64,000 nucleotides of DNA from Scytonema tolypothrichoides VB-61278 (GCF_000828085.3 NZ_JXCA02000019.1:439046-503045), one strand, 5' to 3'; positions 54,801-63,792 are shown, counted from the first letter of the stretch. Made by a program: numbers and translations. Notes: generated from the sequence alone by a model not told the origin.

Positions 54801-56339
54801 ATGTCCCTCACTGAAAATGTTCTTTCGCAACTACCAGGGAATGTCTTAGACAAGTTACGTCAAGCTGATCGCATTTTGACATCACTCAGAGAGGATAACC
54901 GTACTGTACCAATGGTTGTAAAAGAAACTCAGCAACCTTTGGGTACTGTAGATTGGGATGTTGTCATTTGCGGCGGTACATTAGGCATTTTAATTGGTTG
55001 TGCTTTAGCTGTGAAGGGAGTGCGAGTGGCGTTAATAGAACGCTCAATTTTACGTGGGAGAGAACAAGAATGGAATATTTCTCGTAAAGAATTACAAGTT
55101 TTTCTGGAGTTAGATTTACTGACGGATGCAGAATTAGAGGAGGCGATCGCCACACAATACAACCCCGCCAGAGTAAGTTTTTCTGGTGGTACAGAAGTTT
55201 GGGTAAAAGATGTTCTCAACATTGGTGTCGATCCAATTTATTTACTGGAAACTTTAAAGCAGCGATTTCTTGCATCTGGTGGAAAGCTGTTTGAAAACAC
55301 TCCATTTACAGAAGCAGTTGTTCATCCTGATGGAGTGATGGTAAACAACCAATTCAAAACCAGGTTGTTAATTGATGCAATGGGATATCTTTCTGGGATA
55401 GTGCAACAAGCACGTCAGGGACAAAAACCAGATGCACTTTGTCTAGTTGTGGGAACTTGTGCTCAAGGTTTTCCAGAAAATCACACAGGCGACTTGTTGT
55501 TATCATTCACACCTGTAGAGAATCAATGCCAATACTTTTGGGAAGCTTTCCCAGCAAGGGATGGTAGAACCACTTACATGTTTACTTACATGGATGCCAA
55601 TCCACAACGCTTGGGTTTAGAAGCTCTATTTGAGGATTATCTGCGTTTAATGAGCGAATATCAAGGTGTGGAGTTGAGCCACCTCACATTTAAACGAGCA
55701 CTTTTTGGCTTTTTTCCCTCCTATCGTCATCCTCTGAAGACACCTTGGAGTCGCATTTTACCAGTTGGAGATAGCAGTGGGAGTCAATCTCCTCTTAGTT
55801 TTGGTGGTTTTGGTGCGATGGTGCGTCATTTACGGCGTTTAACACTAGGTGTTCACGAGGCGCTAGAAATAGATCAGTTATCTGCAAAACAAATCGCATC
55901 ACTACAACCATACCAACCTAATTTAGCTGTGACTTGGCTATTCCAAAAGGCAATGAGTGTTGATGTCAATCAAAAAATTGATCCAAATCAAATTAATCAA
56001 CTACTGTCTGCGGTATTCCAACAAATGCAACAACTCGGAGAATCTGTACTCAAACCTTTTTTGCAAGACGTGGTACAGTTTTCAGGACTCACAAAAACGC
56101 TTATAAAAACTGCCTTAACATATCCAGGATTAATTGCTAAAGTGATTCCCCAAGTTGGTTTGGGAACTTTACTGGATTGGATGGTTCACTATGGGAATTT
56201 AGGAATTTACTCTGTTTTATTTTGGCTGAGTCAAATATTAAAACCGTGGAAGAGAAATTTATCCAGTATATCTAAATATTATTGGAATCGGTGGACTGAT
56301 GCTTGGAAGTATGGTTCTGGTAGTGATTATTCTGATTGA
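54801..56339 (+). CDS. cruP: CruP-type FAD-dependent lycopene-cyclase-like oxidoreductase
   Basis: 512 residues. The FAD-binding fold opens at about 50 with WDVVICGGTLGILIGCALAVKG. EQEWNISRKELQVFLELDLL, ATQYNPARVSF and DVLNIGVDPIYLLETLKQRF match the CruP family conserved in cyanobacteria and plants, a sister of the CruA lycopene cyclases; CruP has been linked to carotenoid metabolism and oxidative stress tolerance rather than main cyclase activity. The C-terminal 100 residues contain hydrophobic stretches (LLDWMVHYGNLGIYSVLFWL) for membrane association. It begins 19 bases after the mbtH stop on the same strand, so it may be read from the cluster transcript, but nothing ties it functionally to the lipopeptide. 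Confidence 0.82.
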   Translation: MSLTENVLSQLPGNVLDKLRQADRILTSLREDNRTVPMVVKETQQPLGTVDWDVVICGGTLGILIGCALAVKGVRVALIERSILRGREQEWNISRKELQVFLELDLLTDAELEEAIATQYNPARVSFSGGTEVWVKDVLNIGVDPIYLLETLKQRFLASGGKLFENTPFTEAVVHPDGVMVNNQFKTRLLIDAMGYLSGIVQQARQGQKPDALCLVVGTCAQGFPENHTGDLLLSFTPVENQCQYFWEAFPARDGRTTYMFTYMDANPQRLGLEALFEDYLRLMSEYQGVELSHLTFKRALFGFFPSYRHPLKTPWSRILPVGDSSGSQSPLSFGGFGAMVRHLRRLTLGVHEALEIDQLSAKQIASLQPYQPNLAVTWLFQKAMSVDVNQKIDPNQINQLLSAVFQQMQQLGESVLKPFLQDVVQFSGLTKTLIKTALTYPGLIAKVIPQVGLGTLLDWMVHYGNLGIYSVLFWLSQILKPWKRNLSSISKYYWNRWTDAWKYGSGSDYSD

Positions 56340-56531
56340 TGATTTGATAAATGAAGCGCAGATGCACGCAGATAATTTCTCTGCATCTTCGTTAATCTGT
56401 GGTTTCATTTTATCCTCCTGAGTTATAGCTGTCGCCAGGTGTTTTCGGACAAAAACTGAACAGAAAACTCAGACACTGAAAGAGTTTGAAGCCTGTTCCC
56501 TGTTAAGAGTTCCCTGTTCTCTGCTATTTTT
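56340..56531. repeat. Intergenic segment with GTTCCCTGTT-type repeats
   Basis: 192 bases between convergent cruP and the STAND gene. Contains GCAGATGCACGCAGAT/CTGCATCT, which could fold as an imperfect hairpin (56357-56390), and TTCCCTGTTAAGAGTTCCCTGTTCTCTG (56496-56523, two copies of a decamer). Probably serves as the convergent terminator region. Confidence 0.4.
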
Positions 56532-58883
56532 TTAAAAACACCTCATTGCTGCTTGTACTTTCTTGACTTGTCTGGGTGCTTGCATTTCTTGAAAGAGTGC
56601 GATCGCTCTCGCAAAGTGTTCCTTAGTTCTTCGCAGTTCACCCATTTTTTGATAAGTTAATGCAATTTGGTAGTAAGCCTCAGCTAAATCATGTTTAGCA
56701 CCTATTTGATGTAGCTTTTCTATCGCGTCAGAGTGTTTTAAAAGAGATGTCGAAAATTCTTCTTTTTCCCTATAAATTTCTGCTAAACAACTTATCGCCT
56801 TAGCCTCAACTTGAGGGAATTTATTTTCTTGACATTTTAAGATAATTTCTTTACAGATATTTAGTGCTTTTTCCAAATATCCTAGATTTTTATAAGTGAG
56901 AACAATATTGACTAAATTATGTCCAATTCCCCAGTGAGTCACACTATCTAATGATGAAATTGCTATGTAAGCATTTTCAGCCATGTGAAAAGCTTCTTCT
57001 TTGAAATCAGAGTAAGAGTTTAGAAAGGCAAGACAACATTGAGAATACACTATATAATTATCAAAATTTCTACTTTCTTGAGCAAGGCGACAAACCATAT
57101 TGAAAAAAGACTTTGCTTCTTCAATTTCCCATAACTCCATTTTACAAAGACCTGTATTGAACAAAATAGATAATTTTGGTTTCTCAATATTAATTTTGTT
57201 GACCATCTTCATTGACTTCTCATAGCATTGTAAAGCCAAGAGAAAACAACCAGTTATACGATATGTGTAGCCCAGCAAATTCAAGAGTTCAATAAGTCTA
57301 TCTTTATTATTGATTTTATCAATTATTTTTGTAATAACGTCAATTAACTTTTGTGATAGTCCCAGTTGATAAAGGGAACATCCCAAAGCCAAACCTATAT
57401 TCCACTGAGAACCTCGACATTTTAGAATTGAATCACCAGCTTGCTCAAAATCCTCAATTTCTAGATAGTGATAATAAGCTTCTAAAGCTGTCAAAGCATC
57501 TGTTGTATTTCTTATAATTGTCACACTTTGTGTCCAAAAGTCCGCCGCTTTTAGGTTGACTAAATCCCATTCTTGACTTTCCCTCAGTCGGGCTATTGCG
57601 AGCGATCGAATGACTGGATGAAGCCAGTATTGACCTTTTCTAGTTTCCAATAAAGACAAATCTTGTAAAGCCCTTATCACGCGTTTGCGTTGTTGTTCCG
57701 GTACGTCCCATAGCAGCCATAACACTCCCTCAATAGGCACTGAAGTTATATCTTGATAGCGAAAACATCCTAAACGACAAAGCAGTTGATATCCTTCTCG
57801 GTTATTTTCTTGTAGGCGATTAAATTGACTAGCTACTAAATCATTTAATTGTCTCTCGTGTAATAAATCGCTGCTATTTTCCTGCCAATAAGCTTCTATC
57901 TCACCAGAATAATCTGTTAAAATTGCGCCACAAATGATTTGCATTGCTTTAGCATTACCTCCATAAGCTTTGCACATTTCACTGAGAATCATAGAGTTAA
58001 CATTGATATTGCGGCTAATGAAAAATTGCTGCCAAGCATCTTCATCTAAACCCTCTAAAGGGTAGACAGAAGCCTCAATGCTAGCTTCAAACAAACGCTC
58101 TCGGCTTGTTATTAAACTCACTGAGTATACAGTTGGATCAGCTAAGACTCGCAGGAGTTCTACATAAGGACGTCGAGATTCAAGTAACTTGCCATTTGCA
58201 TCAAGAGTCGTTTCTAAATTGTCGATAAACACCCCAATTTTTCGAGTATTATCTCGTAGTTTACGTCGCAGTCGCTCTAGGTTGATCCCAAAATCGCGCC
58301 CTGGTTCCTCGTTAAAGTCTCGCTTTAGCCATTCTTCAACAATACTTTCTGCAGGAGAGAGGTATTGGATCTCTGTTGCTATCCAAAGTTCTAGAACCAA
58401 GTCAAATTTTTGAGCTTTAAAATACCTACGAGCAAGGGTTGTTTTACCTACACCACCCTCGCCCTGAATAAGAATCACTTTTGCCCCACGATTGATAAGA
58501 TGACTGAGTTCAATGATTTCGCGATCGCGTCCTAAAAAGTTAGAATCTATACCTAAATCAGTGAGTTGACGTGTGACGAAATCTTGAGAATTGGTTGTAT
58601 CATTGACAGACTGTTGTGTTTTCCAACGTCGTTCTACAGCAGCTTGAAAGGTTCCCTTGCTAACTTTTTCTGCCAACACATCAGAAAGAATTTGCCAGAG
58701 TTGAGCACCAACTTCTCTTAAATACACATCTGAGTAACCGCATACACTTGCAATATCCAGATATCTCAGTTTATTATCACCCCAGAACTCTCGAAATATT
58801 ATCCTTTGTGGTTGGTCTAAGTGTTCTCCTGTCTTCAAAAAAACCAATTCATCAATAAAATCTAAGGCTTCTGCCGCACCCAT
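56532..58883 (-). CDS. STAND/NB-ARC ATPase with vMAP-like N-terminus and TPR C-terminus
   Basis: 783 residues. Residues 1-85 form a helical domain (EALDFIDELVFLKTGEHL...YLREVGAQLWQILSDVL) like the N-terminal domain found on many cyanobacterial STAND proteins (vWA-MoxR-associated type). FLGRDREI (116-123) starts the NTPase; the P-loop is GEGGVGKTT at 141-149 and the Walker-B-like region is GVFIDNLET. A winged-helix region follows (RKGQYWLHPVIRSLA), and from about 455 the protein is built of TPR-like helical repeats (ALQCYEKSMKMV, ALNICKEIIL, AYYQIALTYQKMGE). STAND proteins are signal-triggered switches; roles in regulation, cell death or phage defence are all known in the class, and the sequence gives no effector domain to choose between them. 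Convergent with cruP. Confidence 0.85.
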   Translation of the reverse strand: MGAAEALDFIDELVFLKTGEHLDQPQRIIFREFWGDNKLRYLDIASVCGYSDVYLREVGAQLWQILSDVLAEKVSKGTFQAAVERRWKTQQSVNDTTNSQDFVTRQLTDLGIDSNFLGRDREIIELSHLINRGAKVILIQGEGGVGKTTLARRYFKAQKFDLVLELWIATEIQYLSPAESIVEEWLKRDFNEEPGRDFGINLERLRRKLRDNTRKIGVFIDNLETTLDANGKLLESRRPYVELLRVLADPTVYSVSLITSRERLFEASIEASVYPLEGLDEDAWQQFFISRNINVNSMILSEMCKAYGGNAKAMQIICGAILTDYSGEIEAYWQENSSDLLHERQLNDLVASQFNRLQENNREGYQLLCRLGCFRYQDITSVPIEGVLWLLWDVPEQQRKRVIRALQDLSLLETRKGQYWLHPVIRSLAIARLRESQEWDLVNLKAADFWTQSVTIIRNTTDALTALEAYYHYLEIEDFEQAGDSILKCRGSQWNIGLALGCSLYQLGLSQKLIDVITKIIDKINNKDRLIELLNLLGYTYRITGCFLLALQCYEKSMKMVNKINIEKPKLSILFNTGLCKMELWEIEEAKSFFNMVCRLAQESRNFDNYIVYSQCCLAFLNSYSDFKEEAFHMAENAYIAISSLDSVTHWGIGHNLVNIVLTYKNLGYLEKALNICKEIILKCQENKFPQVEAKAISCLAEIYREKEEFSTSLLKHSDAIEKLHQIGAKHDLAEAYYQIALTYQKMGELRRTKEHFARAIALFQEMQAPRQVKKVQAAMRCF

Positions 58884-59132
58884 TGGTTAACGTGGTATCG
58901 TTTTCTCTCCAATCTAGCGCGTTTATTCCTACTTTTTCCTAAATTGTCCCACTGAAACCAACTTTTTCCCACAAATGTGAGTTTTATAACTGCCAACTTT
59001 ATCCGGCAGACAAACTATCAACTCCCTATTACACTTTGTAGTATAAAAAGCAGTGAAGTTGAAGACGTAACTTCAAGAAGTTTACGCAATTTAATTGGCA
59101 AATCACTAAACACCTATTGTGAGTATATTGCT

Positions 59133-59360
59133 ATGACTACAAATCAATACAGCCCTCTATTCAGACTGGCTTTTAAGTTACTTAAATATTTCTTACTCGT
59201 CATGTTTGGCTTCGCAATTGCCTACGTGATGTCAATGATTTTTGGTATGCTGCCTATTGCCGCAATGGTATTACCAATTGTCGTCAACTGGTTTTTGCGT
59301 GTAGGAATTGTTCTACTATGCTTGATAGCATTGGTGATGGTTATAGAGTCTTTGCGTTGA
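59133..59360 (+). CDS. Small two-helix membrane protein, unknown
   Basis: 75 residues from ATG 59133 (MTTNQYSPLFRLAFKLLKYF). The frame is open for 52 codons upstream, but that extension is polar, unlike a conserved protein, and lacks a better ribosome site. Two hydrophobic segments (about 18-40, YFLLVMFGFAIAYVMSMIFG, and about 47-70, IVVNWFLRVGIVLLCLIALV) predict a hairpin membrane protein with a very short basic C-terminus (SLR). It is divergent from the STAND gene and convergent with the panE-like gene. No family recognised. Confidence 0.6.
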   Translation: MTTNQYSPLFRLAFKLLKYFLLVMFGFAIAYVMSMIFGMLPIAAMVLPIVVNWFLRVGIVLLCLIALVMVIESLR

Positions 59361-59431
59361 AAAACTCAAAAGAAAGTTAAAAGTCACAAATTACACAAAA
59401 ATAAAAAACTTCTTCGCTGACTCTACTCTTC

Positions 59432-60373
59432 TCACGTCCCTCTATGCTTGGCATCCAAAAACTTGAGTTGCCCATATAAACAAGAAATTTGCGGTAAATT
59501 CACACCTGTAGCTTGTGCCATTCGTAACGGATTGCCGAAAATTGCCTCTACCTCCAAGGGGCGGCGTTCGTCGTAATCTATTTTCATGCTGGTACGATAC
59601 GGCTTCATCTTCACGGTATAGTCGAGCATTGTTTGAATAAACGTATCAGGGATAATGCGATCGCAACCCCTTGCCCCTGCCACTACTTCATACATCAGCT
59701 GTTCCGCTAACTTGCGGGTGTGAACATTTGCCATTAATTCATTGGTTGTAGCATTGAGAATAACAGAAAGCCCATTATATGGAATATTCCACACCAGTTT
59801 TTTCCAACGTGCCAACAGCAAGTCTTCAGTTAATTCAATAAGGATACCAGCACTTTCAAAATCCTCGCCAATTTGGCGCATCCGTTCTGTGATACCTGCT
59901 GGATAATAGTTAGCTGTATACTCCCCTAAGGCAATTTGTCCATAGTCCAGGTGGCAGATATGTCCCGATCCCACTTTATTTGAACACAGAAAACACAACC
60001 CACCAATAACTTTGTCACTACCGACAATCTCAGCAACTTCCTGTTCCACACCAAGTCCATTCTGCAAAACCAACACTACACCATCATCCTTGACGACAGG
60101 TGGTAACATTTTAGGCAGCAGATGGTTTTGCGTCGTCTTCAGTGCAATAACTACGACATCACATCGAGGCATATTTTCCACATCGTCGTAAGCATTAACT
60201 TGCGGTAAGCTGAAGTCGCCGTCAACAGACTCAATAATCAAACCCTGTTGGCTGACGTGTTCGTAATCGCTACGCAGCAAAAAGTGGACATTTAAGCCAG
60301 CTTTTTGCAGTCTACCACCGTAAAAGCCACCTAATGCACCAGTTCCCAGTATGGCGTACGTGCGTTTGGACAT
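59432..60373 (-). CDS. panE: 2-dehydropantoate 2-reductase family (PanE/ApbA-like)
   Basis: 313 residues from ATG 60373 (MSKRTYAILGTGALGG); an upstream TTG is in frame. The NADP-binding motif GTGALGGFYG is at the N-terminus. ALKTTQNH and QNGLGVEQ belong to the family's substrate-binding half, followed by the helical C-terminal domain with KLVWNIPYNGLSVILN and the conserved region around TSMKIDYDERRPLEVEAI. PanE reduces ketopantoate to pantoate for pantothenate and CoA synthesis. Putative paralogues of unknown substrate are common, so the symbol is tentative. It is not part of the NRPS operon. Confidence 0.8.
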   Translation of the reverse strand: MSKRTYAILGTGALGGFYGGRLQKAGLNVHFLLRSDYEHVSQQGLIIESVDGDFSLPQVNAYDDVENMPRCDVVVIALKTTQNHLLPKMLPPVVKDDGVVLVLQNGLGVEQEVAEIVGSDKVIGGLCFLCSNKVGSGHICHLDYGQIALGEYTANYYPAGITERMRQIGEDFESAGILIELTEDLLLARWKKLVWNIPYNGLSVILNATTNELMANVHTRKLAEQLMYEVVAGARGCDRIIPDTFIQTMLDYTVKMKPYRTSMKIDYDERRPLEVEAIFGNPLRMAQATGVNLPQISCLYGQLKFLDAKHRGT

Positions 60374-60385
60374 GAAGGAAATCAA

Positions 60386-60706
60386 TTATATTTTCTGCGA
60401 TTATCCTATACCAAAGCTGTAATGGTTTTGATTCGCATGAGTGATTTGATTTATTTACATTTTTTTAAAAAATTGAGAGTAAGATTCAAATTAAAATATT
60501 AGATGAAAATATCTTCAAAAAGCTTATCCATACTGGATTTAGCTGCACTTTATCTGCTTGAAACGATAAAAATACTTTACTTATCTAAACTTATGTTAAT
60601 TTACTCGTGTTTTTATTAAATGTGTGTACTAAGCTATGTTGCATTGTTTTATAAGTATGTTAAGTCTCTTACAAAATGCTGACATTATCCCCATCCCCAA
60701 AAATTG
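60386..60706. other. AT-rich intergenic region between divergent genes
   Basis: About 320 bases, strongly AT-rich, separating the PanE-like gene (-) from the small membrane-protein gene (+). It must carry both promoters. I see no repeat, hairpin or recognisable operator, and no credible ORF. Confidence 0.5.
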
Positions 60707-61039
60707 ATGCTTGACTTTAACAGCCTAGCTGAGTTCTCCCGTGCCAACTGTGTGAGTATTTGTGCATTTTTGGTACCAGCCAACTTGCTTACCACATTGT
60801 TGACCATGATTTTTGTCGCACTCCATCGCCCGTCACATTATGTATGGCAACTAGCCGGAATTGGCAACATATTTGCATTAGTAATGGTATTGCACGTATA
60901 TACTTGGTTTATGATTGGCGTGGTCATGGCTCCCACCTATATCTTGCTGTGGCTCGCACTTACCTGTTTGGTGATAAACGTAGGGGCAATTATTTTTCAA
61001 AAACGCTACCAAGAGACGCCTCAGCATAGTAATGGATAA
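60707..61039 (+). CDS. Three-helix membrane protein, unknown
   Basis: 110 residues from ATG 60707. Three hydrophobic segments are visible: CVSICAFLVPANLLTTLLTMI, YVWQLAGIGNIFALVMVLHV and the long WFMIGVVMAPTYILLWLALT...INVGAIIF region. The tail (KRYQETPQHSNG) is short and polar. I do not recognise a functional family. It stands alone: divergent from the PanE-like gene and followed at about 200 bases by a terminator-like hairpin. Confidence 0.65.
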   Translation: MLDFNSLAEFSRANCVSICAFLVPANLLTTLLTMIFVALHRPSHYVWQLAGIGNIFALVMVLHVYTWFMIGVVMAPTYILLWLALTCLVINVGAIIFQKRYQETPQHSNG

Positions 61040-61243
61040 GCTGACACATACAGCACAAGAATTTATATGACAGCTTGTGGAATCACAAGAAAATTGTACC
61101 TGGCAACCGAAACCATTTCCTCCTCAGGTTTTCTATCAACTATCCTCAAGCAGATTGAATTTCGCGGTACGTGTCGTTTTGTTTGATCATCTGCACTGCA
61201 AGCGCGTACTTTAGTTCTTTGAGATGTTTGTTACACTCCTCAG

Positions 61244-61264
61244 CCTCAAGGTTGAGGTTTTTTT
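61244..61264 (+). terminator. Rho-independent terminator candidate
   Basis: CCTCA-AGGT-TGAGG followed by seven T residues (61258-61264). Reads as a short intrinsic terminator on the plus strand, downstream of the membrane-protein gene at 60707. Confidence 0.6.
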
Positions 61265-61364
61265 GTTCGTAATTAGTTTAGGAGATATAGATAATAAACA
61301 TCAAAAAGCTGGCATGAGATGAGAAACGAAAGGCGATTACGCTCCTTTGCAATCGCCCTTGTTT

Positions 61365-61475
61365 GCAAAAGAGAGCAGTTTGGAAAACTACCCTCCCCCG
61401 ACTCTGACTAGGAGCAAATTTGCTCTGGGACTTTGGGGCACCACCACTGGGGGGCGATCGCCCCAAACAGCGCAC
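61365..61475. repeat. Dispersed repeat block with HIP1 palindrome
   Basis: Contains the palindromes GAGCAAATTTGCTC (61412-61425) and GGGGCGATCGCCCC (61451-61464, HIP1 core), linked by GGGACTTTGGGGCACCACC. This composition is typical of dispersed intergenic repeats in filamentous cyanobacteria. Confidence 0.5.
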
Positions 61476-61493
61476 TTGCTTTGCCTAAATAGA

Positions 61494-62573
61494 CTAGTTG
61501 CCTGAAATCACTGGATTGGGCAAATGTCCATTAGTGCAAGCAAACGGTTCTCCCAGAATCTTGCGATAAACTGCTTCATAGCCATCAGTCATATGCTGAA
61601 CGCTAAAACGTTCCCAGACATACTCCCAACAAGCAGAACGATCCAATTCAGTAACCTTGCTAACGGCACTGATACACTCTTCAACATTGTTGCAGAGAAA
61701 GCCTGTTTTACCGTGGGCAATAACCTCTTGTGTAGACCCCATGTTCATCGCAATCACTGGAGTACCAGATGCCATTGATTCAATCATGACCAACCCGAAC
61801 GGTTCTCGCCAAGTAATTGGGAACAAAGTGGCTACTGCACCTCCCATCAAAGCATTCTTTTGCTCATGGTTGGCTTCACCCAAATATTGAATTTGCTTAC
61901 CATCAATAAAAGGTTTGACTTGACTTTCAAAATATTCCACATCAACAACATCCACTTTACCCGCTATCTTCAAGCGCCAGCCTGTTTCTTTAGCAATTTG
62001 TATCGCCAAATGCGTTCCTTTCTGGGGAGAAATCCGACCTAGAAAAGCCAGATAAGATGGCTCTTCAGGTTGGGGATGAAATTTATAACTGCTAACATTA
62101 ATCCCGTTGTAGACTGTCGCTACATAATTCAACCCTAGCCTTGATTCTCGCTGTGAATCGGAAATACTGATATAAGGCTGATTTTTTGCGTATTGATACA
62201 ATTTTTCGTTGTCCGAAGTAAAAATTCCGTGCAACGTATGAACGGTGGGTGTTTTTACCAGATTGGCGTAGCTCAAGCTGCTGTGTCCCGTGTGAGAATG
62301 AATAATATCAAACTCGTCCGCTCGCTCATATAATCGAGCTAAATTCAGCATCTCATACACAGTGTACTCTTTCACAGTCTGATCAAGTCGTAGAGCACGA
62401 GGATGAACTGATTCAAGCTTTGCCAAACTGATAGAATCTCCCGATGCAAATAGGGTGACTTCGTGTCCACGTCTGACTAATTCATCGGTTAACAGTCCAA
62501 CGACTAATTCTGTACCGCCATAACCTGGAGGTGGTACTCTTTCCCACAGTGGAGCAATTTGGGCAATTCGCAT
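61494..62573 (-). CDS. Glycosyltransferase family 4 (GT-B) enzyme
   Basis: 359 residues. The N-terminal acceptor domain opens with MRIAQIAPLWERVPPPGYGGTE, the loop typical of GT4 enzymes, followed by RRGHEVTLFASG and DIIHSHTG. The C-terminal nucleotide-sugar domain has AFLGRISPQKGTHLAI and the EPFGLVMIESMASGTPVIA motif (E-x7-E type). It transfers a sugar from an activated donor; donor and acceptor cannot be read from the sequence. The ribosome site AGGAGAA precedes the ATG by 6 bases. It is separated by repeats from the gene beyond and has no obvious link to the lipopeptide cluster. Confidence 0.88.
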   Translation of the reverse strand: MRIAQIAPLWERVPPPGYGGTELVVGLLTDELVRRGHEVTLFASGDSISLAKLESVHPRALRLDQTVKEYTVYEMLNLARLYERADEFDIIHSHTGHSSLSYANLVKTPTVHTLHGIFTSDNEKLYQYAKNQPYISISDSQRESRLGLNYVATVYNGINVSSYKFHPQPEEPSYLAFLGRISPQKGTHLAIQIAKETGWRLKIAGKVDVVDVEYFESQVKPFIDGKQIQYLGEANHEQKNALMGGAVATLFPITWREPFGLVMIESMASGTPVIAMNMGSTQEVIAHGKTGFLCNNVEECISAVSKVTELDRSACWEYVWERFSVQHMTDGYEAVYRKILGEPFACTNGHLPNPVISGN

Positions 62574-63255
62574 AAAAATTCTCCTAAAAAGTAAATCTTA
62601 AGTCAAAAGAGTTTTCTCTCCGACGAATCAATAATTCCCATATTTTCAGAGTGAAAAATCTGATTTTTTAGATAAAAAAGTAGTCTAGTTATAATTTAAG
62701 AATAATTTTATATGTAGCTCTAGAGTTTGTTCGTCTTTCTGAGGTAGGGAAGCTATTATCTATGTGATTAAAATATACTTTTGTGATTAATGGTGAGAAA
62801 AACTACAAAACTTATTCCCATTGATAGATTTCAGTTTTTGCAGAATAATTAAATGTTGTTATAACTAGCTTTTCTCCCTCGCAAAGAATAGAACCAAGTA
62901 CATATAAAAATTTCTTTATCCTGATTTGCAATGTTGTCAACTACCCTTTTCACATAATTTTGAAAAGAGTTTTGTAAACAGATATAAAGTGGTTGTTCGC
63001 TGCAAAATGTTATTAAGATCGCTAAAATAGTTTTATCCACAGAGTCTAGTGTGGTTGATAAACCAGAACCGAAGGATAAAATCCTGCGGATACTGGTAAC
63101 GTTTGAGTAAAATTTGATAAAAATCGGGAATAGCAATTAAACTTTAGCTCTCGTACTCCATGACTTAGAGAGTCGAGAAAAAGGTATTTGCTATTGCCTA
63201 ATTTCTACACTGTGTATTTGTGAAAACAGTAAAAATCACTCTAAAACATACGCCT
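62574..63255. other. AT-rich intergenic region
   Basis: About 680 bases. It includes the promoter region of the glycosyltransferase. A 95-codon minus-strand frame (62849-63136) has only a TTG start and no family resemblance. I see no RNA gene or clear repeat here. Confidence 0.45.
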
Positions 63256-63336
63256 ATGGACAGACCAATTGTGTTGTGGTTAAGCGTTTTTCTTGTGCTT
63301 CTCGGTTACTGGGTTTTGGTTAATCTGGTAATGTAA
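63256..63336 (+). CDS. Candidate 26-residue single-helix membrane peptide
   Basis: ATG 63256 to TAA 63336 encodes MDRPIVLWLSVFLVLLGYWV followed by LVNLVM: a charged N-terminus then a single hydrophobic helix filling the rest of the peptide. It ends 26 bases before a perfect terminator-like palindrome on the same strand, as expected for a real short transcript. No clear ribosome site is seen. Its size and form recall the tiny subunits of cyanobacterial photosynthetic complexes, but I do not match it to any known one. Confidence 0.35.
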   Translation: MDRPIVLWLSVFLVLLGYWVLVNLVM

Positions 63337-63362
63337 AGCAGTGACAATTAACTCCTATTACA

Positions 63363-63392
63363 ATCCCCGACTTCTCGCGAGAAGTCGGGGAT
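63363..63392 (+). terminator. Perfect 30-bp palindrome with T-tract
   Basis: ATCCCCGACTTCTC (63363-63376) is mirrored perfectly by GAGAAGTCGGGGAT (63379-63392) with a CGCG centre, followed by CTTGTTTTTT. It would make a strong intrinsic terminator. It is related to the hairpin at 1773-1804, differing by a compensated C-G to G-C pair. Confidence 0.65.
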
Positions 63393-63572
63393 CTTGTTTT
63401 TTAACAGAAAGAGGGCAAAGGTTGCATAAGCTTTTTGATGGGGGTGAGGTGGTGTGCGAATCGCATAGTGTTTGTGTGGGAAGTATTGCACAGGGGGTTT
63501 GGTGGTAACTGACATTTTGCATTTAGGAAAATCGTAAAATTTATTACATATTATTTGACTGGGTTCTCGTCC

Positions 63573-63690
63573 GCCTGGGATTTAAATCCCAGGCTAATAG
63601 GCGAAGTCCATTAAAACTCACATCTTGCAGCAGTATCAACAACGAGGCAGAGCCTCGACATCTAGTTCCCAGGCTGAGCCTGGGAACTAG
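63573..63690. repeat. Pair of perfect palindromes (GGGATTTAAATCCC and TTCCCAGGCT/AGCCTGGGAA types)
   Basis: GCCTGGGATTTAAATCCCAGGC (63573-63594; two 11-base halves) and CTAGTTCCCAGGCT-G-AGCCTGGGAACTAG (63662-63690, 14-bp arms, 1-base centre) are separated by GAGGCAGAGCCTC (63643-63655). All three contain the AGGC/GCCT core, so they belong to one dispersed intergenic repeat family. Confidence 0.6.
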
Positions 63691-63792
63691 GGTTGGGAGA
63701 CTCCGCCTCCTGATTATTGAGAATGGTGTAATATCAAATAGAAAAAAGAATGCTATAAATAGATGGAGGGATGACGATGAGGAAAAGTGAAA

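Larger units (their letters stand above)
61040..61493. other. Intergenic region with terminator and dispersed repeat
   Basis: 454 bases without a credible gene. It holds the hairpin-T-tract at 61244-61264 and a repeat-like block at 61365-61475. A 65-codon minus-strand ORF across the repeat block is an artefact of its composition. Confidence 0.6.
63337..63792. other. Intergenic region upstream of IS630-type element
   Basis: 456 bases without a gene: the palindrome at 63363-63392, then a G-rich segment (63430-63505), then the palindromic repeats at 63573-63690, then about 100 bases that should include the left end of the insertion sequence. I could not define its terminal inverted repeat because the right end is outside the window. 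Confidence 0.5.

Noticed and set aside
59432..60373. PanE-like gene as part of the lipopeptide cluster because beta-alanine and pantoate meet in pantothenate
   Set aside because: It is on the opposite strand, separated by cruP and the STAND gene, and has no structural link to the assembly line.
61278..61475. 65-codon minus-strand ORF
   Set aside because: Lies across a dispersed repeat containing a HIP1 palindrome; the peptide is a by-product of repeat composition.
62849..63136. 95-codon minus-strand ORF
   Set aside because: TTG start only, no ribosome site, no recognisable motif, and amino-acid composition that looks like translated AT-rich intergenic DNA.
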